This document shows, piece by piece, positions 1 through 13,225 of a stretch of 64,000 nt of DNA (position 1 is its first letter; each line of letters begins with the position of its first letter). Below the pieces are notes generated by a model. It saw only the letters and a program-made list of their open reading frames with translations, did no database searches and was not told the origin of the DNA. The DNA is from Medicago truncatula. Its lineage: Eukaryota > Streptophyta > Magnoliopsida > Fabales > Fabaceae. The position numbers and the translations under genes are program-made. The DNA lies in NCBI RefSeq assembly GCF_003473485.1, contig NC_053045.1, positions 44,620,494 through 44,684,493 on the forward strand. The letters run 5' to 3'.

Positions 1-2200
1 TATTGTCTATGGTTGTGTTCTTATATCCAAAAATCCTTTAGATCCACCGTTACTGTTGAATATTGTGACGCTTCGCCGATGCTGAAAAAGACTCTGGTGA
101 GATTGTGAGGGAGAAGAGAAGAAAATATTGGATGGATTAAAAGCAGGGTTGAAGAAGATGAAAATATGATTTTTTTTTTTTTAATTTTAATTCATGAATA
201 AATCAAATATTAGGTGACTGTATAAAGAAAAAAATGATAAAAGAAGTTAATTACACGGACAGTCTAACATGTCGGCAAATTTTGCTGACATGTTTAAATG
301 AGGGTTCGAAAGTAGAAGAATCTAAAATTACAGGGACATAATCTAAATTATTTTTTTATAAGGACTAAAACCAGATCAATTCGCTAATATTACAGAGATC
401 AAAAGCAGTGTTAACCTTTATATCTATTTACATCAAGAAATTCGTCATTACTCAACAAAAATTAGACTCAATTAAGCGAAACTGGATATGACATATTTGG
501 ACGATAAAATAATTTAATATATCATTCAAAGAGAAAATGGCTCACCCAATAAGGGAATTTAAAATTAATTTGTCAATTTGATTTAGCTAAGCTTAGAAAT
601 AAATTTCTCCATGAGTGAACTTTAGAAAAATAATTTGTGCAGTAAGTCCTTTTACAAAGAGAAAATGGCTCACCCAATAAGTCATTTTGCATCTACTAAT
701 ATAAATTGCACGGCCTCTAATTTAATTTGTGCTTATATGTGAATCAATCAGGCGTTCATGTAATTATTTTTTTTAAGGGAAGGCGTTCATGTAATACCCT
801 GATATGTGAATTAATCGAATTTTTTTACGAAATGAATAAGTATTTAATTAACAAAATATTTTCTATGGAACTTTTTGCTTAAAATGATTTTTTTATTAGA
901 ATTAAAAAAGTTTTTTTTAGCAACAATAATGTAACAAAAAAATTTAAACAAAAAAAACGATAAAAATATGGGCAACTTAGTCTAACTAATGGGCAATAAA
1001 AAATAAATCACATGTAACAGACCGATTTCAAAAATTTCCCTAAAAAAAGATCGAATGTTAATTAAACTCGTATTTAATTTAAAATTATCAAGATTTAATT
1101 TTCAGCAATTTAAAAAATCTTAAAAAGTTCCAATTTAATTTAAAATTATATTGAAAAACTATTCAAATCATGTAATATCTAGAGGCATCATTCAATCAAT
1201 GATTTGGGCGTCAACGTTGCAAATCTGGAAGCGTGGGTATTTCGATGACTTAAATTTTATCATATTATTTAAAAGCATTTTGTCGTTGTATGCTAATATT
1301 GTCGTTGCATGTACTCTATCAATTTGAATGAATGAATATTGTTTCGTTTTAGTAAAAAAAAAAGATATGGTGAAATTAATGAAATTTTAACTATTTTTAA
1401 CAATTAAATCTTATTATTTATTTTTTAAAATAAAATCTTATTAATTATTTTGATCGTGGAGATCATCATATTGTGGGTCATGCAAAGAAGGTGTATTAAT
1501 ATTATTTTATGAATAACGAATCTTTTATGACCAATTTAACTATACAATAAATTACTTCCAAATTAAAGATGGATATAAAATCAAAAACAAATACAAAAAT
1601 AACAATTAACTAAAAATAGATGAAATATTCTATAGAATTTGAAGGTGACATGTACACTATTGGAAGACATTTGTTTATAATTGAGATAGAGATTAAGATT
1701 AAGATGTATATGTGTCGTTGTGGATATGTGATTAGGCAATAGCGAATAAGCAAAATATATTTAGATGATAACGTGTACGTACGTATTAGTGATGTTTACG
1801 TGTATCAAATGTATCAATATAATTATAATTTATTATTAAAATGAGGATAAGACAAAGAAGAAATTTTAAAATACATAATTTGTCAAACACAATATAGTTA
1901 TTATTCATCCATATTGAAATTAAAATGAAAATAAAAAAAGTCTTGGGAAACTTATACAATTGAGTTTGTATTCATTCTCTTTTGTTTGATATAATCCAAA
2001 ATTTACATCACCACCCAAGTTACTCATAAAATACACTTTTCTATTTTTTAAGTGTTTCTCAAATTTGAATATCAACTTCTTCGCATAATGGCATGAGTTA
2101 TATACAAAAATTAGATTAATTTAAAATGTCGTTTTTTTACATTCATTATATACAAATAGGCGCATCAATGGGAATCATATCTAGATAGAACGGGTGTCTA
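1..2200. other. AT-rich gene-free stretch
   Basis: I see no gene here. The stretch is AT-rich with stop codons in every frame. It holds one clear small repeat: a 27-bp segment containing AAATGGCTCACCCAATAAG occurs at 527-553 and again at 655-681 in the same orientation, a 128-bp offset. Confidence 0.6.
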
Positions 2201-2204
2201 TCAC

Positions 2205-2600
2205 AGTTGATATTATTAACAAACCAAACATGAATTATTCGAACAACTCGCTTCATGATTCTCTGATCGAGTTGATTTCATAGATGTTATCAAATCTTGG
2301 TGTCATGACAATCTTTTGGAGTTTGACAACACTATTTGGAAGAAATGTACAAGTGGGAATGATGGAAGAAACATATACTATGTATAGGAAAAATAATAAA
2401 AGCAAATGATATCATGGACAAATTAAAAATATGATGCAAAATTGGCTAATCCTAAAATGCTTGATTGGCTTACAACCTAAAAATATCTAGAGAGACATCA
2501 CAAACAAACAAAACACGGACAATCCGAACAACCACGATCCATGATTCCTTCACAGGGCTGATCTCAGAGATGTTATCAGATCTTGATGTCACTATAATCT
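2205..2600 (-). pseudogene. Two decayed fragments resembling replication protein A-like OB-fold genes
   Basis: Two diverged direct copies of about 90 bp lie at roughly 2210-2305 and 2505-2605. Read on the minus strand, the second gives a peptide with ISEISPVKESWIVVVRIVRV. This resembles the N-terminal OB-fold start of the many plant replication protein A-like (DUF223) genes, several of which travel in Helitrons. The first copy has the same layout but an in-frame stop. Neither continues into a full domain, so both are relics. The family match is from memory of the motif and could be chance. Confidence 0.35.
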
Positions 2601-2812
2601 CGTTTTTTAGATTGATGGGGAGGAGGAATAGATGAATGAGACAATTGAATAAGAACGGAGTATATATAGGTATACAGTATAAATGAAATATTATGTAAAG
2701 CAATATAAAAATAAGTAATATGATGCAAAAAAAGACAAAACAATGCAATATGATTGGTTCAACTACACAATAATGACACACGTCAAAATGTCATTGAATG
2801 ATAATTTTTTAA

Positions 2813-3176
2813 GGCTAAAATATGGTTTTAGTCCCTGCAAATATGTCTCGTTTTGATTTTAGTCCCTGTAATTTTTGTTTTTGTTTTTAGTCCCTGCAAA
2901 ATTTTTTGTTTTTGAAAATAGTCCCTGACCCCACTTTTGTGATGATTTGCATACGTGGCACATTATGACTGAACCAATTTTGTAGTTTTTGGTCCCTGGA
3001 AAAAAAAAATGTTTTTAAAAAACGTCCCTGCAAAATTTTTTATTTGTGAAAATAGTCCCCCAGGGACTATTTTCAAAAACAAAAAATTTTGCAGGGACCA
3101 AAAACAAATTTTTCTCTTTACAGGGACTAAAACCAAAACGAGGCATATCTGCAGGAACTAAAACCATATTTTAGCT
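2813..3176. mobile_element. Mutator-type MITE, 364 bp
   Basis: The ends are long imperfect inverted repeats, beginning GGCTAAAATATGGTTTTAGT and closing with its complement. Much of the arm consists of repeated 'tttagtccctg' motifs. A perfect 9-bp direct duplication, ATTTTTTAA, flanks the element at 2804-2812 and 3177-3185, as expected for Mutator superfamily insertion. There is no coding capacity. Confidence 0.85.
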
Positions 3177-3185
3177 ATTTTTTAA

Positions 3186-3584
3186 TGACATGATTAAGAA
3201 TTTTCAACCACAAATGAGTTTCAGTTACAATTTGATTTAAATCAATAATTTTTAATTAATGATATAATTATTGTACCGACTTTATATCCCTTATACACCT
3301 TTTTAAAAATTCAAAAATTAAAATTATTTCTTAATAAAAACAATGATCATGCTGGTACCTTTATAAGAATTCACAAATTAAAATCCTTTCTTAATAAAAT
3401 CAATAATCAAACAAATGACTGATACTACCATGACACATGCGCAAATTAAAACATTTAATGACAATTAGCATAGAGATAATGGCACGTGTACTATCAAAAA
3501 AGATTAAGTTAAATGTTTATAATAGAGATAGAGATAGAGATGACAAACTTGCCAAAGAACTAAGATTGTTTTATTATTAGGGTC
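3186..3584. other. AT-rich spacer between two MITEs
   Basis: No gene or RNA was recognised. There is a loose internal similarity around 3300-3410, where 'aaattcacaaattaaaat...ttcttaataaaa' occurs twice, but nothing with functional signals. Confidence 0.5.
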
Positions 3585-3732
3585 TTGTTAACGAGTGCTC
3601 TAGGGACACTCTTTAAACATCTCATATTTAAAAAGTCAATTATTACAATTTTCAATGCATTCAATACACAATTTTTCATTAAAAACTTATTAAAGTGCTT
3701 AAAGAGTGTCCCGGAGGAACTCGTTAACATTT
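3585..3732. mobile_element. Short TIR MITE (family A, copy 1)
   Basis: The terminal inverted repeats read TTGTTAACGAGTGCTC on the left and GAACTCGTTAACA on the right, enclosing about 120 bp. The interior includes 'ttttcaatgcattcaatacacaattt'-like sequence. A second copy of the family lies at 22322-22530 with the interior in the opposite direction. A 66-codon open frame that spans this copy is incidental. Confidence 0.65.
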
Positions 3733-4222
3733 CCTTTATTATTATCTATAGATCTTTAGTTTTAATCAAAATCAGAATTTCATAAAAAAAAAAAAAAAAA
3801 AAACACCGTTCATAATTTTCAAACGTTAGTGTCTGTCTTTTCGCTAGTTATATATAAGAAAAATAAACCGTTTTTGACTGGTTTTTTTCTCCAAATTATA
3901 GTCTTAACCAAATTTGATCATAAAAATGTTATTTTGTTGTTGTCATTAAAAAATATAAGAATTTGTTATATTTTTTTAAAAGATATTACATTTGTTATAT
4001 TGTAGATATTATTGAAAAAGATAATAATAGTTTGATACCAATATGAAAGTGCAAACAAAGCATGCCTCAAGCTCAAAGACCATTTAGGAATGTACTTACA
4101 TATCATCTTGCAAACATGTTCTCACATCGACAATCTCAATTTACGGCGCGTAGCGCGAGACACAATTCAGTTTACAATAAAAAAATGCGTTCCTTCAAAA
4201 AATAAAAAAAGCGTTAAATTAA

Positions 4223-4722
4223 GGGTTAAATATGTTTTTAGTCCCTATAAATATACCAACTTTTCGTTTTAATCCCTCTAAAATTTTCCTTCAACTTTTA
4301 GTCCCTATAAAATTTTCAATCACTATTTTTAGTCCCTATTTTTAAATTAATTTTAGTATTTTTTAATGAAATTATGCAGAAATATGTAGAATATTGTAAA
4401 AATATTTCCCAAAAAAAATTAGAATTTTTTAACAAAACATAAATTTAATATGAATTTTTAACCATCAAAAATATAAAAATTCATATTAAATTCATGTTTT
4501 GTTGAAAAATTCTAAATTTTTTTAGGAGAGATACTTATAATATTATGAATTTTTCTGCAAACTTTTATTCAAAAATGTGAATCCTACATATGAGTTTACT
4601 TTAAAAGAGGGACCAAAAGTGAAGATGGAAAATTTTTGGATGACTAAAAGTTGAAGGAAAATTTTAGAAGGACTAAAACGAAAAGTTGATATATTTATAG
4701 GGACCAAAAACATATTTAACCC
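4223..4722. mobile_element. Mutator-type MITE, 500 bp
   Basis: Long inverted arms start GGGTTAAATATGTTTTTAGT on the left, with the complement closing the element on the right. Motifs of the 'tttagtccctataaa' type repeat along each arm. A perfect 9-bp duplication, TTAAATTAA, flanks it at 4214-4222 and 4723-4731. Related elements are at 48323-48541 and 61609-62095. Confidence 0.87.
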
Positions 4723-5154
4723 TTAAATTAAAAATAAATGCCATAGATGGTTTTTTTTTTTTTGGTGGTAGTTTTTTTTTTTAGTTTTCTGTGATTATGA
4801 TGTAGATTAAATTTGAAAAGAAAATATAAATGAGTTTCCTTTATATGATAATAATAAGGATGGCATGTAACCAAAAAAAAATTATAACGATGACGATGAT
4901 AAGAAATTTTAAACAACCACAAATAATCACTTTGAGAGCACAATCTTTTTACCGTAAAATTTTCCTATAATATAAAATAAAAAATAGTAAAATTTATTTA
5001 AATCCATAACAAACGAACCAAAATTATTGGAGAATTGAGTGATTGAGACGAAATTGACAGATGATACAGTTGTGATTGCTAAATTCGTCTTCAAATATTT
5101 ACTTAAGATGCAGTCCTCATAGTTCGGAGTCAATTTTTAGGTCACCCCGTACCC

Positions 5155-5162
5155 TATAAATA
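5155..5162 (+). promoter_or_regulatory. Probable TATA box of first BCAT gene
   Basis: TATAAATA lies 123 bp upstream of the proposed start codon at 5285. This leaves room for a leader of about 90-100 nt. The sequence is a good plant TATA match in a suitable place, with no experimental support. Confidence 0.5.
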
Positions 5163-5284
5163 TAACCAAACTTGTTGATTTTAATTAGTTTGGGACCAAC
5201 CAACATTCAACCTTTGAAGTTTGTAGCTCAATTTCTCTTCGACGTACCCATCCTACATTTTTATCTTACCTTTATTGGTTGGTT

Positions 5285-8200
5285 ATGGCAACATCCCATC
5301 AACTACCCAACAATGGTAAAGCTTCCAACAGGTTCGTTTTCTACAACATTTTTAGATTCATAACATGCAATATTTTTAATATGAATTTTGAGATTTCATC
5401 TTCTTTTTTATCCATAGGCTTTTTTTTATGAAGTATGAATTACATTAGTCATTAAAGTTGTTAGTATATTTCTATTTAAGCAACAAAAAGAAAAGGATCG
5501 AGGCTCCATTTACATGTTACCTGATAGGAAATATTTCCTATCTAATGTTTTACTTTTTTATTTATCTAAAAAATATAGAAAACTATGTATTTCTAGCATC
5601 AATTTTTCTATAAAAAAAAATAAAAAATAAAAACAAAACACCATCAGGCATTCATTGTTCATGTTGTAATTGATAATACCGGGAGGAAACAAACTAATCG
5701 ATCATGTAGGCAAACCAGATAATATTGTATTTTTTGAATTTTTGGCAAGAGTGCTCTTTTCGGTTTTTATTCTCCGTGTCCATTCCGACGGGTTAGTTTG
5801 ACTTTTTCCATAAAGAAAACATTAAGAAAAGTTCTATTTTATGTGAAATGGGGATAGTAAAAATTACTCTCCATCTCAAATTATATATAACCTTTGTAGT
5901 ATTTCACATTATTGAGAAATGTAATTAATTTTGACAAATATAATTATCTGTTATGAATAGCTCTCTTTTAACATTCCAAACAAATTAGTTTATATAATCT
6001 ATTTTGGTGTAGGGAGACTGAAAAAATATATGCCAATATGGATTGGGACAAACTTACATGTGGAGTGATTCCAACTGATTATATGTACATAATTAAATCC
6101 AATGAAGACCGAACCTATTCAAACGGTACTCTCGTGCCTTTTGGAACCATTGATATCAACCCACATTCTGCTGTTATAAATTATGGACAGGTATATAGCT
6201 CTCTCTTTTTTTTTTTTTTTTTTTCTTTCTCTTGGTGATTAACTACGTATAGCTTTTAATTAAGCTATTTTTGTACATGTTTTTAGTGGCTTTTGCTCTA
6301 AAAAAAACTACGTATAGCTTTTAATTAAGCTATTTTGGTACATGTTATTAGTGGAAAGACAAGGAATGAAAGAAAGGAGACCAAATTGGGAGAGGTTTTT
6401 TTAGGGGAAGTAATAAAATAAGAAAAGGAAATGAAATTCCCTTCCTCTCCTTATTAAAATTTCCAAATAAGGGTTTGGTAATTTTTATCTCCAAACAATA
6501 TATTTAGGTAAGTCTAAGATTTTAAATAACCATGTCAATTTTTATAGTGTACTCAACTTAATTAGAGTGTGTTGATATGTAAAACGTAAGTATTGGACAG
6601 AAAAACACACGCAGAATAGCATATCACAAGGCAGAACAAGACAATCCTTAATAGTATCGTCTTATATGATGTTTGATAAACAAAATATTATTTTAGTATA
6701 TTTTAGACAACTTATACGTACTATGGCTAAAAAGATGTGATGTGGTTTAGCAAGGGACAAGAGTTTCAGTTTTTGTCATGTCTCTTGTCCCTCATTTATC
6801 CATCTCTGTAATAGTTTACAATCAAATACATAGAACAACTGAAGTTGTCGTGTATAATCCTTTATTTATTTTTTTAACAAATCAAACATGCTCTTAGTGT
6901 TTTGTTAAGCATAACATTAAGAGTTTGATAATCAAGGGAGATAATACGCTCGGTCGAGTTAGGTTTTGCAAAGCTTATGTCTCACTTGTCAAAAACTTTA
7001 AGTCTTAGGCTTGACATGTAGCTTATTTTTTAGGTTTGAGTTAAGTATTTGGAAAACATGATATAGCTTGTTAGCCTGATTAAAAATCTATATTTCACAT
7101 GAACTATTAAAATAAGTAATCTAACTCATGTTTAAATTTGCTAGGGAACTAATATACCAATGAGATTAAGCTCCATTTGGTTTACTATATATGATATCAT
7201 ATTTCAATTCTACTTTATAATAATACATTTAAATTTGAAAAAAATTAATGTAGACTAATAAGTTTAAATTACAAAAATAAAAGTTAATAAATTTATAATT
7301 TAATCTAAAGTACGCAATTTATAATAATAATAATAATAATAATATTTACTTAAGTAGTCCGGTCTGGTAGACTTAAAAGGTTTTTTTTTTCTTCTACGGC
7401 ACATGTTCTGACCATTTTAGTTAAATAGACTTCTTAAAAAGTCTGGTCTAACCTGACGTAGACTCCAAGAGGTCGGTCTAACTTATTTACACCCTTATTG
7501 ATAAGGTTGTTTTATTATAAGATTACAAATTGACTAATTTGTAACCAAAAAAAAAAAAACAAATTGACTAATTTAATCAAGTTTGTTATAAATCAATTAG
7601 CTTCTAAAATAGTATACACCAAAAGAGGTTGGGTCCAGCGGAAAGAGTTAGATCCCCCGACATGATGTACCAAGATTTTTTTTTTTAGGGGAATGGTGAA
7701 CCAAGATTTGAATTTTAGTTAAAAGATGTGTCTATATTTAGTGTTTAATAATATTTTGAATATGATTATCTCTAATGAAGAGAGCTCATAAGAAACAAGA
7801 AATAATAAAATTAAGAAATAACGTACCATAAAGGACAGTCTTCTCAAAAAACTGATTACATGTATGATATATGAATGATAAAAGGGATTATTTGAGGGCA
7901 TGAAGGCTTACAGAACAAAAGACGGCAATGTGCAACTATTCCGACCGGAAGAAAATGCGCTGCGCATGCAGATGGGAGCAGAGAGGCTGCTGATGCCATC
8001 ACCTTCTGTTGAGCAGTACATTGATGCTGTAAAACAAGTTGTTCATGCAAATAAACGTTGGGTATACTTATTGCTCTAATTTTCTTTTATCTCTTTGCCT
8101 TGTTTTGTTTTTAATTTTAGTGCATGTCTGATATTACGATGTATTTGTCAGAATCATAATAAGTGACTATGGTTCAGACAAAATTCATTGTGATACCAAA

Positions 8201-9239
8201 CATGTAGCTAGTTAGTAAGTTCGAGTATGCACTAATGAGTTCGAGTTTGATTATTTCAAATTTGTAATTGGAATTGTAGGTGCCTCCTTGGGGAAAAGGA
8301 ACATTGTACATTAGGCCTTTACTATTTGGAAGCGGACCTGTTCTGGGTATTGGACCAGCACCTCAATGCACCCTCTTAATATTCACTAATCCAATTAGCA
8401 ACATTTACAAGGTACGGTATCTAATTTTCAATTAGAATTTATTATGTCAAAACAATTGAGGACTAATAACCAAAGTGTAAACATGGACAGGGACAAACAT
8501 CAGCCTTGAATTTGTTGATTAATGAAAACTTTCCTCGTGCATATCCTGGTGGAACTGGTGGAGTAAAAAGTATTAGTAATTATCCACTTGTAAGTTATTT
8601 AAATCTGCAAATTAAAATAAAATAATAGAAGTTATCTATAACTATAAGCATTTGGTTGAAATTTTTATCTCCTAAATAGGTTTTCCAAGTTGTAAAAGAA
8701 GCAAAAGCCAAAGGATTTTCCGATGTGCTTTTTCTAGATGCAGTGGAACATAAATACATTGAAGAGGTATCTTCGTGTAATGCTTTCATTGTGAAGGTAA
8801 TGTTATATTACAACAAAAAAAATTGTTAATTTTTCATGTTTTATATTTTTTTTTCATCAAGATTTATGTTGAGATGGCACATAAATATAGTTTGTACTTC
8901 ATATATAGGGTAAGGTTCTTTCAACTGCACCTACACTTGGAACTATTCTTCCTGGAGTCACAAGGAAAAGTGTCATTGAACTTGCACGTGATTTGGGTTA
9001 CGAGGTAATTAATTAGTTATTATACTCGTTTTCAATATACTAATACTTTGCATGGACTCTGGTAGATGAGTTGAGATCCTCTCCATTTGATAAATTTTTT
9101 ATATAATAAATTTTGCGAAGGTGATGGAACGCAAGGTCTCGGTAGAAGAACTGCTTGAAGCTGATGAGGTTTTCTGCACTGGAACTGCTGTTGGGATTTC
9201 TGCTGTTGGAAGTGTAACATACAAGAATAAAAGGTGGTA

Positions 9240-9279
<40 letters not shown>

Positions 9280-9468
9280 ATGTTGTATTTTACTGTGTTA
9301 AGTTCACAAATATAGTACATTAACAATCGATGTTTTTTTGTTTTTTGTTTTAGTGTTACGTTCAAAACAGGGGCAGATACTGTGACTAAGAAGTTGTATG
9401 ATTTGATTACGGGCATCCAGACAGGTCTCTTGGAAGATAAGAAAGGATGGGTGGTCAAGATTGATTGA
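5285..9468 (+). CDS. Branched-chain amino acid aminotransferase, copy 1 (cytosolic type)
   Basis: This encodes a PLP fold-type IV aminotransferase that interconverts leucine, isoleucine and valine with their 2-oxo acids, using glutamate/2-oxoglutarate. Nine coding exons: 5285-5331, 6013-6190, 7885-8061, 8280-8411, 8491-8589, 8680-8796, 8909-9004, 9121-9233, 9354-9468. They join in frame to 357 residues. Recognisable motifs are [25 protein letters not shown], the PLP-lysine segment [12 protein letters not shown] (Lys204), LPGVTRKS and [10 protein letters not shown]. The 47-nt first exon is inferred: its donor gttcgt is the one that keeps phase 2 into exon 2, and its length matches copy 2. If it is wrong, translation could begin at Met 6038. 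No transit peptide is evident, so a cytosolic enzyme like Arabidopsis BCAT6 is likely. Intron 2 is about 1.7 kb and holds repeats. Confidence 0.88.
6243..6355. repeat. Tandem duplication in BCAT copy 1 intron 2
   Basis: A block beginning CTACGTATAGCTTTTAATTA occurs at 6243 and again at 6308 (period 65 bp). Only a few substitutions separate the copies (for example 'tttttgtacatgttttt' against 'ttttggtacatgttatt'). This is a simple recent tandem duplication without coding content. Confidence 0.8.
9242..9278. repeat. (TA)n microsatellite in BCAT copy 1 last intron
   Basis: An uninterrupted TA dinucleotide run of about 37 bp begins 8 bp after the exon 8 donor site. It is probably length-variable between accessions. 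Confidence 0.95.
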
Positions 9469-10904
9469 GCTACATTCTAAATGTTTGTTGGTCCCAGCTC
9501 AACATAATTCTAAACTACTAAATACTCCGGATTGAGTATAATATAATAATGACATAAGCTTGTTTATGTCACACAAAAAATATAAGCTCGTCTTGGAGAG
9601 AAAAATAAGATAATATAAGTATATGGTGTGTTTGTTAAAATCACAATGAATCATCGTGATTTTGTAAAAATTATATAACAAAATTACGATGGTTCAACAT
9701 GTATTAACAAATTAATGTAATATCAAACATGCTCTAAATAATATTTGTTTAACGTCAAATCACAATGAATTTCTCTAAAAGATTTGACACTAAAAAGAAA
9801 GAGAAATGGAAATAGTTTCTCTCATTGGAACCCTTTTCATTTTCTCAATTTTAACATTTTAACCATCAAATTTGATATTTTATTTTCTTTATAAATATCT
9901 TTTATGTTTGATACAAATCCGCGAGCGTATGGTTCTACAAAGAGTTATTGTAATTATCAATTTCGTTTTCAATGTTAATTATCTGAAAAGATTAAGTATT
10001 CAAAGTTCAACAATTTTTGGTTTAAATTCATATAATATAAAAAGGTCTTAGGATTGTGGTCAAATCTTAATGACAAAAACTAAACAATTCCTTGTCTATT
10101 TCCTTATTCTATGTTAAATTCATTTTCATAAAGACAAGATTTTTGTAAGTATTTCATGTTTTCCGTCAGAATACATGAATGTATCTAAATAGCAATAAAA
10201 TATATTCTCATGGTTTATTATTATTGAGATCCTTTAAGTTCGATCTTATAGTATCAAGATTTGCAAAACTATTCTCATGTTTTGTTCACCTTAACTAATA
10301 TCATTTGTTCTAATATCAATCTTCATCTTTCGATCCTTCGATTGATATTTGAAATATGACTTAAAAATGATGAGATTATATTAGAAAAGAATTTAAATAA
10401 ACTAAGATTCTAGACTTGGTTTGAATAGGATTTAGTCATTAGACATTCCAACAATGACTAGAAATTCTACTCACTCATGTTCATTGATTAAAAAATATGA
10501 AATAATAAGACATAAATGTAAATTACAAAATTATAGAGCAAGAAAATAAAATGCAATAAGGTAAAAAGCAGAAATTAGAGCAAAAGAACTTTGAACAAAA
10601 TGCTAACTTTTGATTCAATCTTAAAACAACTTCACAAGATATTCCCCGATAGTTTATAAGTCTGATATGAGCCATATATATAGCCTATAACTTTAGACAA
10701 GGCATTAAACTCGGCTTACGAGGCAATAATGTGCAGTTTTCAAGAGTTTTCATCATTAATATTTGACTGCATAACGTGCACGGTCGTGCTGGTAAGGCAC
10801 ACAACCGTGTTTGATCTAAAAATGGCTAAAACTGAACAGCTGAAAGGCCGCACGGTCGTGCGGCTGAGGCGCACGGTCCATGCAAGTCAAAGTTTAAAAG
10901 AAGA

Positions 10905-11095
10905 TACTACATTTTAACAATTCCTCTTAAACTTTGATAATATTTTAATTAAAATATTCAAAAATATTTTAACTAAACTATACGGGTGCTAGTAAGATAT
11001 AATGTATGAATGTACATTTTAGAATTAAAATATTCAAAATTCAGTATAAAATATTATATATCAAAGTTTAAGCGGAATTGTTAAAATATAGTATT
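10905..11095. repeat. Fold-back (MITE-like) element
   Basis: About 30 bp at the left end, ATTTTAACAATTCC then 'cttaaactttgataatatttta', is mirrored at the right end by 'aaagtttaagcggaattgttaaaat'. A short unique centre lies between the arms. The element is non-coding, and its superfamily was not determined. Confidence 0.6.
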
Positions 11096-12853
11096 TTCTT
11101 TACACATTCATGTCAAATATTTGGGTATCTCTCAATCGAAATCCAAACTTTAGTTCTCTATATCGTGGAATTTTAACCTCTTTTGCTATATTCAATCTTA
11201 GTTGGTCATATATACTCTTTTTATCTGTAAAAAAAAAGTGAGTGCTGCGTATTTATATAAAACACACATGCTATGGAAGCATATCATATCAATGGAGAAA
11301 GGAGATTCTTATGTGAGCGTGAGAGGATCAAATTTCAACTTTTGGATTAAAAGAGCACCAACAAAAACTAAAAAAACTGCCAATCACAACCACTTCAAAC
11401 GGTAACACCACCAAACCAGTCAGCCACCAAAGATCCCAACTATCTTTTTTATTTTAAGAAAGATCCCAACTATCTATATAGCTTATAGATTAGATGGGGC
11501 AAAAACAAGTGGAGACCACATTCATAGGCATGAGTAGCATGAACCAACATTGTTTTTTCTCGCTGCCCCCTTAGTCTTCATCAATTTATTCATTCTTAGT
11601 CGGAAGTCCTTAGTCTTCATCAATTTAGGTCCACTCCTTCGCTTTCACCAACCAACCCTAACTCCTTCCTTTTTTTAGACAAAATAGAAAATATATTAAA
11701 TAAAAAGAAAGAGATACAAAAATTAAGGGACATTAGATCTGACTTAAGAATAATCAAATAAAAAATACATCGTGAAAAAACAGTTCAAAAACATTAGACC
11801 CTCACCCCTTTCTTTGCGATTACGGTTCAAAAATAAAAACAAACGTAAAAATTACCTCAAGAAAAAGTAATATTGAATTTGCTAACGAGAAGGATATTGG
11901 TTAAATGATCATTAGAAAGAAATGCTTTAAAAGAATCCATAGAAAGAAAGTTTGTCTAAAAAATAAAAGTTAAATAATTGTCATTGTAATACTTCCATTA
12001 TTTTCAAAATTACAAACTTAAGTCTCTTGAGATTTGAGAGAGGTTCTATCCTTAAACTAGGAGTCAGATAAATGATGGAGAAGGAAGGAGTAGAACATGG
12101 GAACTTATAGGAATACTCACAAATTAAAGTGTTTTGATACACTTGTTTTCTAAACTAATAAATAACGATTATTTTTATGAATTAAATAACTATTTTTTTT
12201 TAATTTCGTATTTTAAGATTATTTTATAAAAAAAATATCATTTCATTATTTATAAGCATGAGACAAATTTTTATATTTTATCTTAAAAATATTCATTATT
12301 ATGAGCAATAAAAGTTCAAAAATAATGTGTTTTTAATGTTGTGTTTTTTGGACCATGATTTGGTATTGTAGAAAAGCACACAGTTTGGTGCTGTAATAAA
12401 TCCCAGCCGTTAATATCAGAACAAACAATTTAGATTAGACATCAGTTTAACACAGTTGAGTGATCTGAACCGTTGATATAAATCATACAGTCCTGATATG
12501 TTACAGCATCTTGCTCTAACAACAGGAAATCCAAATTCGTGTTTTTTGAGGTGATGAAAATAATGTGTTATGAATAACAATAAATGAACTTTTTTTTTTA
12601 TTTACAAAAACAACAAATGAACTTCAACATGAGAGATACCCCTCGTGATTTTAGAAATAAATTAAATGAAGGCTTTGCACTAAAGCAAAGCTTGAGTAGG
12701 TTAGAGTAGGTTCGAGTGTTTTTTTTCCTTAGGAAAGGTTAGGTTGTTTGAGTCCTTGCATAAGAAAAGAATGTGGGGAAAAGTGAAATGTCTCGTTTTG
12801 GCAAGTAACAAACCTACCCATCCGTGGTAGGTATAGACTACTACTTATTACTA

Positions 12854-13002
12854 CTCCACCTCCATGTTTCTAAATATAAATAAATTTTACTTTTTAAGTT
12901 TATTTAATTAATGATATATGTGATTTATAATATGGACAACATACATCATTATTTGGATGAATTTAAAAAGTAAAATTTACTTATATTTAGAAACGGATGG
13001 AG
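12854..13002. mobile_element. Stowaway-like MITE, 149 bp
   Basis: The terminal inverted repeats are of the CTCC..CC.TGTTTCTAAATATAA type on the left and TTATATTTAGAAACGGATGG on the right. The element is flanked by TA on both sides (12852-12853 and 13003-13004), as for Tc1/mariner-type Stowaway elements. A degraded relative is near 22560-22680. Confidence 0.8.
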
Positions 13003-13225
13003 TATTAATAACTCTCCGTTTCAAATTATATATTACTATCTCACTTAATCAATCATTCTCTCTCATAAAAAAATACATTAAAGTCATCAATGTCACCAAA
13101 CTTCAATGCCATCCACATATTTTCCATCTACGACAATCTTAGGTCAAATCAGAAGAAAAAAAAAAATTCCATACACAGATTTAAATAAGAAATTTGTAAA
13201 GGCACCTACTTCCAAGGCCTGGTAA

